Positions 17,871-27,142 of a stretch of 64,000 nucleotides of DNA are shown here, piece by piece. The stretch covers positions 19,326 through 83,325 of the forward strand of contig JAVUPY010000062.1 of the NCBI GenBank assembly GCA_032252755.1, read 5' to 3'. The notes under the pieces are model-generated. The model did no database searches and had not been told where the DNA came from. It saw only the letters and a list, made by a program, of their open reading frames with translations. The position numbers and the translations under genes were made by a program. Source of the stretch: Terriglobia bacterium. GTDB taxonomy: Bacteria > Acidobacteriota > Terriglobia > Terriglobales > Acidobacteriaceae. Position 1 is the stretch's first letter, and each line of letters starts with the position of its first letter.

Positions 17871-17879
17871 CCTCGTTCC

Positions 17880-18839
17880 TCAGTGCTTCACCTCCTGCGG
17901 CGGCCCTGAAAATCCATACTTGCTGAAGATGGCCTGCGCCTTGTCACTCAGCAGAAACTTTGCAAAGGCCCGCGCCGCTTCGGCGTGAGGCGCGTCCTTG
18001 AAGATGCCCGCCTGGTAGATGCCGTTCATGTTCTGCTCCGGCGGAATCTCCACCATGGCAATCGGGTTTCCGATCATCTGCTGAAACGGGGCTTCGGAAT
18101 ACCACACCACCCCGGCATCTGATTCGCCCAGCATAATCCGGATCGGCGTCTGCCGGTGGTGAATGTGGGTGAGGAACGTGGTTCCATCCTGCACCTTCGT
18201 CTTCATGATCCGGTTCACCAGTTCGTCCCCGCCTGCCTTTTTGTACGACGCAGTAATCAGGTTTGCCACGCCCTCCCACTCCGGATTCGGCATGGAGATC
18301 CGCACATCATTGCGTGCGAGATCCTTTAATGACCGTATCCCCTTCGGATTCCCTTCGCGCACCATGATCGCCAGTTTGTTCTGCGCATACGTTTCGACGC
18401 TCTCAAATCGGTCTTCCTTCTGGAACTGCTGAATGCGCCGCGCACCCGCCGTGTAGATATCCGGCTTGATCGCTATCCGCAAGTTCCCGATAATCAGCGC
18501 TCCCTGGTCGATCTGCTTCGCCAAAATACCGGGCGGCAGCGTCTCCCAGTAGATTCGCTGAACTTCCGGGTGCTCCTGCCGGAAAGCCTCCATCAGTTCG
18601 TGCGTCGCCATGAACTGGTTCCCGGCGAAAAAGATCACCAGTTGCGGATCGACAATGTCGCCATGCAGGTCGGGAACGTCGTCGATCTGCGGAACCGTGA
18701 AATTCAGGCCATTGGTCGGTGGCGGACTCCATGGTGGCCAAACCTTCGCAGCCTTGGGTGGGGTCGGATTCTGGGCAAGAACCGTGGCGGCGAGGCACAC
18801 CGCCACGCTTAACAACAGCAAAACTATCTTGCTGGACAT
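17880..18839 (-). CDS. Periplasmic solute-binding protein (ModA/type II PBP-like)
   Basis: This 319-residue secreted protein has a signal peptide (SSKIVLLLLSVAVCLAATVLA) and the periplasmic binding-protein fold, with LVIFFAGNQF near residue 67 and GESDAGVVWYSEAP near residue 240. Such proteins bind small anions or metals. No ABC transporter genes are nearby, so it is an orphan binding protein tied by context to the DsrE-like and cytochrome genes. The upstream DsrE-like gene ends 19 bases before the start. The ligand cannot be inferred. Confidence 0.75.
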   Translation of the reverse strand: MSSKIVLLLLSVAVCLAATVLAQNPTPPKAAKVWPPWSPPPTNGLNFTVPQIDDVPDLHGDIVDPQLVIFFAGNQFMATHELMEAFRQEHPEVQRIYWETLPPGILAKQIDQGALIIGNLRIAIKPDIYTAGARRIQQFQKEDRFESVETYAQNKLAIMVREGNPKGIRSLKDLARNDVRISMPNPEWEGVANLITASYKKAGGDELVNRIMKTKVQDGTTFLTHIHHRQTPIRIMLGESDAGVVWYSEAPFQQMIGNPIAMVEIPPEQNMNGIYQAGIFKDAPHAEAARAFAKFLLSDKAQAIFSKYGFSGPPQEVKH

Positions 18840-18858
18840 GATCTTTCCTCGGCTTCCG

Positions 18859-19446
18859 CTAGAACGGCATCAACGCATAACCATCGTTCTGATACATCGC
18901 GAGAACGATCAACGCCGAGGTAGCTAATTTCACGTCTGGAAGCATGTCTTTTTCGTTTAAGTTGAGCCCATGCAGGGCCTGCCCGCACAGCAGCAGCTTC
19001 ACGCCCGCAGCCCTCAGTTCCTGGATGACCCTTAGATTCGGATTATCGACTCCGAATTTCGCCTTGTAGACCTCATTGCTCATTGCTGCGTAGGATGCTG
19101 CTGGCCCGTGAAACACCCCTACGACCTTCAAATTCTGCGGGGGCACTCCCCGCGTGGCGAACACGTTGAACATTCTCGCCATGTGATCGAGGCCCGGCAT
19201 AACCTCGTCCGGTTTTTCCGCCGGATGCGAGAGACTGAAGAGCACCTTGTATGTCCGTCCCTTTTGCGGCTGCGCCTCGGCATCCGGCAGATTCCAGGCA
19301 TCTCCATAGCCCTTGATCACCGGATACGTCCACCCACTCGCAGCCTGGTTAGTCGCACCCTGGTCGGCCTTCTTCTCTTGCGCAGCCACCATTGTCACAG
19401 TGCCCGACACGAGCACCAGTAAAGCAATCCACACCCCACGTACCAT
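18859..19446 (-). CDS. Secreted DsrE-family protein
   Basis: This 195-residue protein has a signal peptide (VRGVWIALLVLVSGTVTMVAA) and a DsrE/DsrF-like domain. The conserved cysteine is in LLCGQAL near residue 150, and HGLNLNEKDMLPDVKLATSA follows. DsrE proteins relay sulfane sulfur; most are cytoplasmic, so an exported one is unusual. AAAAGGAG lies seven bases before the ATG at 19446; the open frame begins six codons earlier but that start lacks this support. It is the first gene of the set with the solute-binding protein and cytochrome. Confidence 0.82.
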   Translation of the reverse strand: MVRGVWIALLVLVSGTVTMVAAQEKKADQGATNQAASGWTYPVIKGYGDAWNLPDAEAQPQKGRTYKVLFSLSHPAEKPDEVMPGLDHMARMFNVFATRGVPPQNLKVVGVFHGPAASYAAMSNEVYKAKFGVDNPNLRVIQELRAAGVKLLLCGQALHGLNLNEKDMLPDVKLATSALIVLAMYQNDGYALMPF

Positions 19447-19849
19447 GTGAATCTCCTTTTCCAATTTTTCGATTATCCAGTGTGCTACCCCATGGCTACC
19501 CCGGATACACTTCAGGCGCCGTTAATGGATGGGACGGCAAATGCAAAAGTCGAACCCCGCCGGATATGTTACAGAATATTTTCGCCCGAACGAACGGAAG
19601 GTCGTTCCCCGGCCATTTGATGTAAAACAACTGGAAATCTTGAGATGTTCTAAACGATTGCCGAGATATTAGCATGGCCGTAAGGTGCTCAGGCGCTATG
19701 CGGATAGCGATGGCCCCACAAAGCACAACAATTCAACAAACACTTTAAGAGTGGCAGGGAAGCATCGTCACATCCTCCAAGCCGGCGGACAGGCTTCTCC
19801 CAAACCCGCCGAACATCAAGCCGCCATGCGCCTCCAGGCGGGTTTAAGC
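19447..19849. other. Spacer of about 400 bases without a gene
   Basis: It contains the probable promoter region of the DsrE-like operon and an inverted repeat at 19802-19845. I see no coding frame with support. Confidence 0.5.
19802..19845 (-). terminator. Probable terminator of the VOC gene
   Basis: AAACCCGCC and GGCGGGTTT pair across 26 bases. Read on the minus strand the stem ends in TTTGGG, five bases beyond the VOC stop. The T-run is short. Confidence 0.45.
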
Positions 19850-20209
19850 CTATGTGTATTGCCAAAGGCTAATTTCATTGCCGTCCGGATCGTTGAAGAA
19901 CGACAGCAGCCCGCCGGGTTTCTTCTCAACGGGCATAGTCTTCACGCCCTTTGCTTCTAACTCACGCGTCGCGAGGCGAATGTCGTTCATCCCCAGGCAC
20001 AGGCGCGCATTCCCATCTCCGGGCAGGGTATGTCCGGGCGGATTCGGAACAAGCTCAAACAGCACGCCGTCCAGATCGAAACGCGCAACGTAATCCCGCG
20101 ACACAAGCTGGAATCCCAAAACATCGCGATAGAAAGCAATCGACCGCTCCATGTCGGAGACGTGGTAGTAGACGGCATCAAATCGAAACTTGAGTTCTGA
20201 ATGATCCAT
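19850..20209 (-). CDS. VOC (glyoxalase/dioxygenase) superfamily protein
   Basis: This 119-residue single-module VOC protein has FDAVYYHVSDMERSIAFYRDVL at the N-terminus (metal-ligand-type His near residue 16) and FNDPDGNEISLWQ at the C-terminus (Glu ligand). Such proteins bind a metal between two beta-alpha-beta-beta-beta modules and do varied reactions, including glyoxalase and fosfomycin-type chemistry. The substrate cannot be told. It is transcribed in the same direction as the next gene, about 150 bases apart. Confidence 0.85.
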   Translation of the reverse strand: MDHSELKFRFDAVYYHVSDMERSIAFYRDVLGFQLVSRDYVARFDLDGVLFELVPNPPGHTLPGDGNARLCLGMNDIRLATRELEAKGVKTMPVEKKPGGLLSFFNDPDGNEISLWQYT

Positions 20210-20356
20210 GGCGCAAGCCCCCGATGAATTTGAACGCGGTAAGGGTGCTCCCAGGTAGGGTCACGCGTCAGTGACGAGCGTGATTGCTGGTCGTAGCAAT
20301 AACATTTGTGGATTGAGAGTCGGGAATATCAGTAATGTCCGATAACAGATATTCTG

Positions 20357-20782
20357 TTAAATACACTTGCCTGCGTTTCCAGTTTGCGCACGCAGCTCTT
20401 GCAGACGCCTTCGATGGCCACAATATGGTTGCGCGTAAGAGGCAAAGTCCCCTTCCGGCAGAACTTCGGCAAGTGCCGGTACCCCGTCCCAGACTGATTG
20501 GGCATTCTCGAGATCCGGGCACGCTTCGACAGAACATTCGGCGCAGTTGAGAAAGGCTTTCGACCGGCAACAGGCCCGAGCATTGCAATTGCGGCTCGTA
20601 TGGAAGAGTTCCTCGTCCGGCCCCAGGCAACCGCCGCAGGAGATGTTTTCCGGCGTTTCTTGCAGCCCGTAAATCCTCCCCCAAGCGGCCGCCGTTTGCC
20701 GCTGGTGCGCAACGCCCTTCACCTCGCCAAGATAGGCCGGACAATCCGAGCACAGCACTCCGCACACCGAAACCATTCTCAT
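20357..20782 (-). CDS. DUF3795-like cysteine-rich protein
   Basis: This 141-residue protein is rich in cysteines. CGVLCSDCPAYLG sits at the start, followed by CGGCLG, NCNARACC, CAECSVEACP and a late YCGHRR. This spacing is characteristic of DUF3795, a small family thought to bind metal or zinc; its function is not established. The frame is open to 20944, but the family starts at the Met before VSVCGVLC, so 20782 is chosen. It lies on the minus strand between the VOC and NAD(P)-binding genes. Confidence 0.75.
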   Translation of the reverse strand: MRMVSVCGVLCSDCPAYLGEVKGVAHQRQTAAAWGRIYGLQETPENISCGGCLGPDEELFHTSRNCNARACCRSKAFLNCAECSVEACPDLENAQSVWDGVPALAEVLPEGDFASYAQPYCGHRRRLQELRAQTGNAGKCI

Positions 20783-20864
20783 GGTCCTGTGCCTCCAGCT
20801 AACATCATCCCCGAAAGGCAACCCGGTAGTCTGTGAGTTTGGTAATCCTGAATTGGGGATTTCT

Positions 20865-21830
20865 CTACAGCCGATGCCCCGCCGCATGCTCGCGATAGTG
20901 TCTCCCCAGTTCCGACGCATAGGTCGTTCCCAGGTTCCGAGCATTCGCGTAAATCCAATCGTGCAGGCTCGTGTGTCCTGTGGGCGGCCCGTGTGAAACG
21001 AGTAGATCCGCCGTCAATCCCTTGATTTCGTCTCTCGTGAGCACCACGTCATCGACGATCAATCCGAGGATCTTTGACGCCAGCCGAATCAGCGGCGCCG
21101 GCTGATATGTAATTCGTGCCCGGCTGCCAATGGCCTCTTGAATCATTCGCACCAGCGCATCATAGGTGTACGTCTCCGGACCCACGGCATCGCTGACACC
21201 ATTTTCCTTTGCGCGTCCGCTCGCGACCGCCAGTTCCGCCAGGTCCTCCACGAAGATGGGCTGTACGCGGTATTCGCCCATGCGCGGCACCGCGAATACC
21301 GGAAAATTCCGCAACATCCAGGCGATGTTGTTGATCAGAATGTCGCCCTGGCCAAATAACACTGCAGGCCGCAGGATGGCGTAGGACAGCTTTGAGGCAC
21401 GAATGCTCTCCTCCACCTCGGCCTTCCCGCGGAAATACGGCAGCGGCGATTCCAGCGACGGATTCGTAATGCTGACGTGAACGATTTTCTTCACCCCGGC
21501 TGCTTCCGCCGCGCGAATCAGCCGCTTCGTGTTCCGGATCGCCAGTTCATGGCTAGCCCCTCCGTACGCAAAACGCACCCAGTACGTGTTGAAGAGAACG
21601 GTTGCACCTGCCAGAGACCGCGCCAGCGTGGCCTCATCTTCGAAATCGAGACGCGCAATTTCCATGCGGTCGTACAGAGCCGAGGCGGTATCCGGATGAT
21701 TCGTCAGCGTGCGCACCCGTTCTCCCCGCATCAGCAGCTTCTGCGCGATGCATCTTCCGCTGAACCCAAATCCTCCGGTTACAACGCTCACCGGTGAATC
21801 TTCCCGCCTCCCGACCCACTCCATAACCAC
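20865..21830 (-). CDS. NAD(P)-binding SDR/NmrA-like protein (NDUFA9-type)
   Basis: This 321-residue protein has an N-terminal Rossmann fold with TGGFGFSGR near residues 18-26, followed by a DFED segment, KKIVHVSITNPS, and YFRGKAEVEESIRAS with the active-site-type Lys. It resembles the atypical SDR group that includes NmrA and the complex I subunit NDUFA9, which bind NAD(P)H and often act as redox sensors or epimerase-like enzymes. GTGAGGTGG lies just before the ATG at 21830; the second Met at 21824 is equally possible. Two TATACT-like boxes at about 21895-21915 may be the promoter. Confidence 0.85.
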   Translation of the reverse strand: MVMEWVGRREDSPVSVVTGGFGFSGRCIAQKLLMRGERVRTLTNHPDTASALYDRMEIARLDFEDEATLARSLAGATVLFNTYWVRFAYGGASHELAIRNTKRLIRAAEAAGVKKIVHVSITNPSLESPLPYFRGKAEVEESIRASKLSYAILRPAVLFGQGDILINNIAWMLRNFPVFAVPRMGEYRVQPIFVEDLAELAVASGRAKENGVSDAVGPETYTYDALVRMIQEAIGSRARITYQPAPLIRLASKILGLIVDDVVLTRDEIKGLTADLLVSHGPPTGHTSLHDWIYANARNLGTTYASELGRHYREHAAGHRL

Positions 21831-21932
21831 CTCACCGCAAAATTCTGTTGTGCGACTTCCCTATGCATCCTCATCTCATGCTAAGCGCCTGTGAAGTATA
21901 ACTTTAAGTATAATGAGCTACACGATTGCAAG

Positions 21933-22463
21933 TTATGATCTTACTTGTCCGATAAATAGCTTTCTAAATTTTCCCCGCGCCCTTATTGCTCCCCTCAATG
22001 CCGGTATCGGAACCCCCCGCATTTCCGTATACAGCGCATCGATCTCGGCGAAGAATTCATGTAGTTCCCTTAGACGTTCCCGCGTGTATTTGTCATTCGG
22101 CCCTAGTTCGGCAATGCAACTCTTCAACAGATCGAGTGTCGGGTCCACCTCGCGCCGTTTTCGCTGCTCGAGAATGATCTTAAACATTTCCCAGACATCT
22201 TTGATGGAATCAAAGTGCTGCCGCCGATCTCCCAGGACGTGCACGGCCCGCACCAATCCCCAACCCTGCAACTCGCGCAAGCTGGTGCTGACGTTCGACC
22301 TCGCCACGCTGAGCGTTTCTGCGATCTCTTCGGCTGTAAGCGGGGTCGGCGAAACATGTAGCAAGGCATGAATCTGGGCCACTGTACGGTTGATTCCCCA
22401 CCGATTGCCCATCTCGCCCCAGTGGAGAATGAACTGTTTCTTGGTCTGGCTGAGTTCCGTCAT
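21933..22463 (-). CDS. GbsR/MarR-family transcriptional regulator
   Basis: This 176-residue winged-helix regulator of the GbsR group has FILHWGEMGNRWGINRTVAQ at the N-terminus, the helix-turn-helix region around LTAEEIAETLSVARSNVSTSLREL, and a helical C-terminal dimerisation part. GbsR-type proteins often respond to osmolytes such as choline or to membrane-related signals. A 24-base palindrome sits five bases before its ATG, suggesting autoregulation. The NAD(P)-binding gene follows about 100 bases downstream on the same strand. Confidence 0.88.
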   Translation of the reverse strand: MTELSQTKKQFILHWGEMGNRWGINRTVAQIHALLHVSPTPLTAEEIAETLSVARSNVSTSLRELQGWGLVRAVHVLGDRRQHFDSIKDVWEMFKIILEQRKRREVDPTLDLLKSCIAELGPNDKYTRERLRELHEFFAEIDALYTEMRGVPIPALRGAIRARGKFRKLFIGQVRS

Positions 22464-22467
22464 ACGT

Positions 22468-22491
22468 TTATTTCAGTCATGACAGAAATAA
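22468..22491. promoter_or_regulatory. Palindromic operator of the GbsR-type regulator
   Basis: TTATTTCAGTCATGAC followed by AGAAATAA is a 24-base inverted repeat in which all but one pair match. It lies directly before the regulator start, where a bound repressor would block transcription or translation. Confidence 0.65.
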
Positions 22492-22561
22492 CAGAAAACA
22501 TCGCCATCGTCAACGAGAGGGCTCAGCCGGAGTCATCGCTGGATTCATTTGTCTTGGGTCT

Positions 22562-24493
22562 TTAGTCCGCGCTCAAACTCGCCGCCTCTTCCGGTTGAAA
22601 GTCTGTACTCCGAGGCAAAATTACCGAGAACACCGTTCCGTGCCGCGCCGCCGTCTGGTTCGTGCGAACCCGGATATGGCCATTGTGTTTCTGCACAATT
22701 CCGCGCGTCACCCACAGCCCTAACCCGCTACCGCGGCTGCTCTTGGTCGTATAGAAGGGTTCAAATATCCGCTGGACCGTTTCGCCAGACATTCCACTGC
22801 CATTATCGCAAACAGAAATGAGGACAGTTCCCGGGTCGCCCGGCAGGTCCCTCACGCGCACCCGAATGCGTCCGCCCTGATCCACCGCATCGATCGCGTT
22901 CTCCAGCAGATTTGACAATACTTGTCCCAACTCCCCTGCCAGGCCCCAAGTCCTGCCGTTGCCGTTCACTTCCGTTTCCAGCTTAATTCCCTTCTCTGCC
23001 ACGCGCTGTTTTTTTCCGCGCAGTATGGTGTCCAGTTGCTGCCCTATGTCGACCTCGCCCGGCAGGTTCGGACTGCGATAGAACGAGAGGGTTCGTCGCG
23101 TGATTTCGCTTGCGCGCTCAACTTCCCGCAGCAACAGGCCAGCGTAGTAACTGGCTTTCTCCGACAGCCCGGAATCGCATGTCAGCAGGTACGCCAGGTT
23201 CATGATTGATTCCAGCGGATTGTTCACCTCGTGCGCGATTGCCGCCGCCATGCGTCCCGTCGCCGCCAGCTTTTCTTTTTCGATCAGCGCTACTTCCGCC
23301 CGCTTCCGTTCGGTGATATCCCGCGCAATCTTCGACGCCCCAATTACTTTTCCCGTTGAATCCTTGATCGGCGAGATTGTCAATGAAACATCAATCAGTT
23401 CGCCGTTCTTCCGTCTACGCTTCGATTCGTAGTGATCTATCCGCAACCCGGCGCGCAGACGCGAAAGAATCATCGGCTCTTCATGGTGGAGTTCCTTGGG
23501 AATCAGCCGCAGCACCGAGTGGCCCACGATTTCCTCTGCCTCATACCCGAAAATCTGCTTCGCGCCCGAATTCCAACTTGTGATCACTCCGTCCAGGTCT
23601 TTGCTGATAATTGCATCGTCGGATGATTCCACGATTGCCGCCAGGCGCATCTGGGTCTCCTCTGTGCGCCGCCGCTCCGAAATGTCTCGCGCGATCTGCG
23701 ATGCCCCTATCACCTTTCCGGCAGTGTTAAGGATGGGCGAAATGGTAAGCGCTACATCAATCCGTTCTCCGTCTTTTCGCAGCCTTTCTGTCTCAAAATG
23801 CGTGATTTTCTCACCCTGCAGCAGTCTTTGCATCGTCTCCAGTTCTTGATGCTGGAGATCCGGCGGAACCAGCATCGTCATCGAGTGGCCCAGGATCTCG
23901 CCGGCGGCATATCCAAATATCCGTTCGGCACCCGTGTTCCAACTCGTAATCCTCCCATCCAAATCCCGGCTAATGATGCCGTCGTTCGAGGAGTCAACAA
24001 TCGCCGCTAATCGCCGGCGCGCGTCCTCAATTTGCGTATCTCCTTGAAGATCCCTGGCAGTCTTAACTAGTCCTATAATCGCTCCGTCGGGGCCGGAAAT
24101 CGGCGCCAGGTTCACGGCCACATCAACACGTCCGCCGCCCTTCATCAACATCTGCGAGAGAGCGCCCCCGATTCGACGCCCAGCCAGCACATCGGACTGC
24201 AGCTGCTTCGCTTGTTCGTGCAGGTCCGGTGGAATCAGCAGCAAATTCGGCAGCCCGATGATCTCGCCGGCGTTGTACCCGAAAAGCCGTTCCGCCGCCC
24301 TGTTCCAGGTAACAATCGTGCCATCGCGATCAGTGCTGAGAATCGCTTCGCCCGTCGAATCCTGAATGGCCGCCAGGTACACGGCAAGTTCATGCGCGTC
24401 CCGCAGTTCAATCCTGTCCGACTTCTGCATAGGTGCGCCTTGGTTTTGCGTGGGATCTACTTGTTGGGCCCGGGCGAATTTGTTGTAGGTCAT
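22562..24493 (-). CDS. Soluble PAS-PAS-PAS sensor histidine kinase
   Basis: This 643-residue cytoplasmic kinase has no membrane segment. Three PAS/PAC units come first (about residues 38-155, 165-285 and 288-405). The second and third are alike (LAAIV-SS-D-IIS-DLDG-ITSWN), which points to internal duplication. A HisKA domain has the phospho-His in AHEVNNPL (about residue 424), followed by the HATPase with NLLENAIDA, DNGSGMS and GSGLGLW. No response regulator is adjacent, so its partner is unknown. The ATG at 24430 is an alternative start. Confidence 0.93.
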   Translation of the reverse strand: MTYNKFARAQQVDPTQNQGAPMQKSDRIELRDAHELAVYLAAIQDSTGEAILSTDRDGTIVTWNRAAERLFGYNAGEIIGLPNLLLIPPDLHEQAKQLQSDVLAGRRIGGALSQMLMKGGGRVDVAVNLAPISGPDGAIIGLVKTARDLQGDTQIEDARRRLAAIVDSSNDGIISRDLDGRITSWNTGAERIFGYAAGEILGHSMTMLVPPDLQHQELETMQRLLQGEKITHFETERLRKDGERIDVALTISPILNTAGKVIGASQIARDISERRRTEETQMRLAAIVESSDDAIISKDLDGVITSWNSGAKQIFGYEAEEIVGHSVLRLIPKELHHEEPMILSRLRAGLRIDHYESKRRRKNGELIDVSLTISPIKDSTGKVIGASKIARDITERKRAEVALIEKEKLAATGRMAAAIAHEVNNPLESIMNLAYLLTCDSGLSEKASYYAGLLLREVERASEITRRTLSFYRSPNLPGEVDIGQQLDTILRGKKQRVAEKGIKLETEVNGNGRTWGLAGELGQVLSNLLENAIDAVDQGGRIRVRVRDLPGDPGTVLISVCDNGSGMSGETVQRIFEPFYTTKSSRGSGLGLWVTRGIVQKHNGHIRVRTNQTAARHGTVFSVILPRSTDFQPEEAASLSAD

Positions 24494-24671
24494 GGGTTAA
24501 CTGCGAGAGACAGACTCCGCGCGCGGACAGCGTAAGTTGCCTTAGGGAGAGATGCAAATGTCTCAAGTAAGGTTGTCACTTCTGTGTCGTACTCTGCTCC
24601 GGGGTGCTTCTTCACCTTCCCGTGCCCCGCATTCGCCGACATCAGCAGTGGTGGGTAAAGTCGCTCTTACC

Positions 24672-24704
24672 AAAAAAAAAGTACCGGGCTCTTTCGAGCC
24701 CGGT
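24672..24704 (-). terminator. Rho-independent terminator of the S46 peptidase gene
   Basis: On the minus strand ACCGGGCTC-GAAA-GAGCCCGGT is followed by a run of T (nine A on the plus strand at 24672-24680). It lies 17 bases after the stop codon. Confidence 0.9.
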
Positions 24705-24720
24705 AAGTCTATCAAAGCTT

Positions 24721-26799
24721 CTACTTACTTCCGCCTGCATTAGGCTTCGAGACGCCCATCAACTCATCCGCCAGCGCGGGCGCATTGTATATCTTCCGCA
24801 GCGCCTCAACGACTGCCGTCGAATTCGTGATTACCGAGCGTCCTACCTTATCTTCGTACTGGAAATTCCACGGCAACGACTCGATGTTCCCATCGAAGAT
24901 GATTCCCACAACTTCGCCCTTCTTGTTCACCGCCGGAGAACCAGAGTTCCCGCCGATGATGTCGGTCGTATTCACCGAGTCATACTGTGTCTTCAGGTTG
25001 AGCGTGCCCTTCGCTTTCATCCAGCTATCCGGCAGCTTGTACGGATCCTTGTTCCCGTGCTGCGCGGCATACTCAAAGGCATCGCCGAGCGTCGTGTAGT
25101 ACCGGACCTTCTTCGTACCTTGCATGTAGCTCTTCGCAGGCCCATAGCTCAGACGAAGGGTGTTCGTCGCGTCCGGAGGAATTTCCGTCCCGTACAGCTT
25201 GAACCGCGCCTTCGCGATGTATGCCCCGTTCCGACGCACCACTGAATTGACGTTGTCCTCCACGTCCTTGCGAACCGCCCGCGCATCCGGATCGATCTTG
25301 CGGATCAGAACCAGCATGGGATCGGTTGATGCCTCGACCGCTTCCTTGCCACCCGCCAGCAGTTCCTTGCGGTAAGCCAGGTCGCCGAGTTTCGTACCGC
25401 TCACCAGTTCAGCCGCACGCTCTGCGGGAGACTTCCCTGCCAGCACCGTCTGCACGAACGGATCGTTCGCGCCCAACTTTTCCTGCATCATCTCGAACGC
25501 CAATCGCAGCTGCAATTCTTCCAGTCCGGGGACTACTGGCTGCGTTGACTCGACAACCTGTTCCAGCCGCATCGGCCCTTGCACGTTCCTATCTTCCGGG
25601 CTGCCCGAGGTCAGCCGGATCAGCGCCCGCGCCGTCATCGCCAGCCGTCCCGGAACCCCATTGTCACCCATGAAAGTAACTCGATTGAAGTTGTCGCGCT
25701 GCCACTGCATCGCCTTCGCGATCGCATCCCACGCTCCGCCGTACTCCTTCGCCATCTCGGGATCTTTCATCACGGCATCCCGCAGCGCTTTCTCGTCGGC
25801 GGCCTTCTTCGCCATGACGGCCTTGTCCAGCAAGCCCGACTGGTATCCGGTGATCGCCTTATAGCTGTTCTGCGCGCCGAAGATGTAGTTCTCAGCCTCG
25901 CGCTTGTTCTCCGCGCTCTTGTCCGCATACTCGAAGTATGCCTTGACCTGTTTTTGCAGCGTGTTCAGCCGCCACGGATAAGCAAGGTCGCGCAGATACT
26001 CCAACTGCGCCATTGTCTGCAACCGCCCCGTCGAGCCCGGATGCCCGGAGACGAAGATTAGTTCGTTCTCTTTGATCGGCTTATCGCTAAACTTCAGGTA
26101 GTCCTTGATAACCGCTGGCTTGTCGTTCTCGTATGCCCGCAAGAACGTGATATCGAGGTCATACCGCGGATACGTGAAGTTATCCGGATCGCCACCGAAG
26201 AACGCAATGTCGTACTCCGGCGCCATCACCATCCGGATATCTTTGTAGATTTTGTACTTATAGAGCTGATACATCCCGCCCGAGTAGAGCGTAACCATCT
26301 GGCAGCGAATATTGTGCTCTGCATCGCTGCAATCCTTTTCCAGCTTCGCGATCTCTGACCGCTGTGCCGCGCCAACTTCCGCATCGCTCATGCCGGCCTT
26401 TGCCGTACCTTCGATGTCCTTCGTCACGTCCTTGATTTCCTGCAAGGTCATGACTTCCAACCCCGGACACTTCGGCTCGGCATCGCGCGTCTTCGCGTAG
26501 AAGCCTTCTTTCATGTAGTCATGCTCGGCTGTCGAAATCGCATGCGTGCAGCCACGCCCAATGTGGTGATTGGTGAAAATCAGTCCGTCCGGTGAAACGA
26601 ACGACCCCGAACCTCCCGGAAACTTCACCGACGCCAACTGAAGATGATCGAGCCAGGCCTGTGTCAGGTCGACCCCATACTTCGCCTTGATTTTGGCCTT
26701 CGGAACCGCGTTATAAGGCCACATTCCTTCGTCCGCAACCGCCATGATTGCAGACAAAATCAACATTACGATAGCAACACAAAATAAAACTTTCTTCAT
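24721..26799 (-). CDS. S46-family secreted dipeptidyl-peptidase (DPP7/DPP11-like)
   Basis: This 692-residue exported serine peptidase has a signal peptide (KKVLFCVAIVMLILSAIMAVA). The trypsin-like core has the catalytic His in FTNHHIGRG (about residue 68) and the Ser in IGGNSGSPAVN (about residue 620), with the family's large helical cap between. S46 enzymes release dipeptides from oligopeptide N-termini in the periplasm; DPP7 and DPP11 differ in a cap residue that I cannot assign. The frame opens at 26868, but the signal-peptide ATG at 26799 is the clear start. A strong terminator follows. Confidence 0.92.
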   Translation of the reverse strand: MKKVLFCVAIVMLILSAIMAVADEGMWPYNAVPKAKIKAKYGVDLTQAWLDHLQLASVKFPGGSGSFVSPDGLIFTNHHIGRGCTHAISTAEHDYMKEGFYAKTRDAEPKCPGLEVMTLQEIKDVTKDIEGTAKAGMSDAEVGAAQRSEIAKLEKDCSDAEHNIRCQMVTLYSGGMYQLYKYKIYKDIRMVMAPEYDIAFFGGDPDNFTYPRYDLDITFLRAYENDKPAVIKDYLKFSDKPIKENELIFVSGHPGSTGRLQTMAQLEYLRDLAYPWRLNTLQKQVKAYFEYADKSAENKREAENYIFGAQNSYKAITGYQSGLLDKAVMAKKAADEKALRDAVMKDPEMAKEYGGAWDAIAKAMQWQRDNFNRVTFMGDNGVPGRLAMTARALIRLTSGSPEDRNVQGPMRLEQVVESTQPVVPGLEELQLRLAFEMMQEKLGANDPFVQTVLAGKSPAERAAELVSGTKLGDLAYRKELLAGGKEAVEASTDPMLVLIRKIDPDARAVRKDVEDNVNSVVRRNGAYIAKARFKLYGTEIPPDATNTLRLSYGPAKSYMQGTKKVRYYTTLGDAFEYAAQHGNKDPYKLPDSWMKAKGTLNLKTQYDSVNTTDIIGGNSGSPAVNKKGEVVGIIFDGNIESLPWNFQYEDKVGRSVITNSTAVVEALRKIYNAPALADELMGVSKPNAGGSK

Positions 26800-27142
26800 G
26801 CAACACTCCGTGGGCAGAGCCCCTTGCATACTTCCGGGGGCGATTTGATTACCAGAAATACACGCCACTATAGTCCCAGCCCCGAACCCCGTCCACGAAC
26901 TTCATTCACTCGAAGAATCGACACTTAGACATGTCATCCTGAGCGGAGCGTAGCTGTATCGCACGGAACCGGAGGCCTTCTGTTTTTCCTTTGTGTTCCT
27001 TCGTGTCCTTCGTGGTTAGCTCTCCCTTCCCTTCCCATTCCCCCCACTGCGGTTTAGAATTCCCTTAGCGCGTGTGGGCGCATCCTACTTAGTAGTTACG
27101 CGTAGTAGTTACAGCAGTTATTTCAATTTCTGAGAGCGATTC
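26800..27142. other. Divergent spacer with a direct-repeat pair before citrate synthase
   Basis: No gene is seen in these 343 bases. TAGTAGTTAC occurs twice, at 27090-27099 and 27103-27112 (period 13), 30 bases before the citrate synthase start, and may be a regulator site. A TTCCTTCGTGTCCTTCGTGG-type low-complexity stretch lies upstream. Confidence 0.45.
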
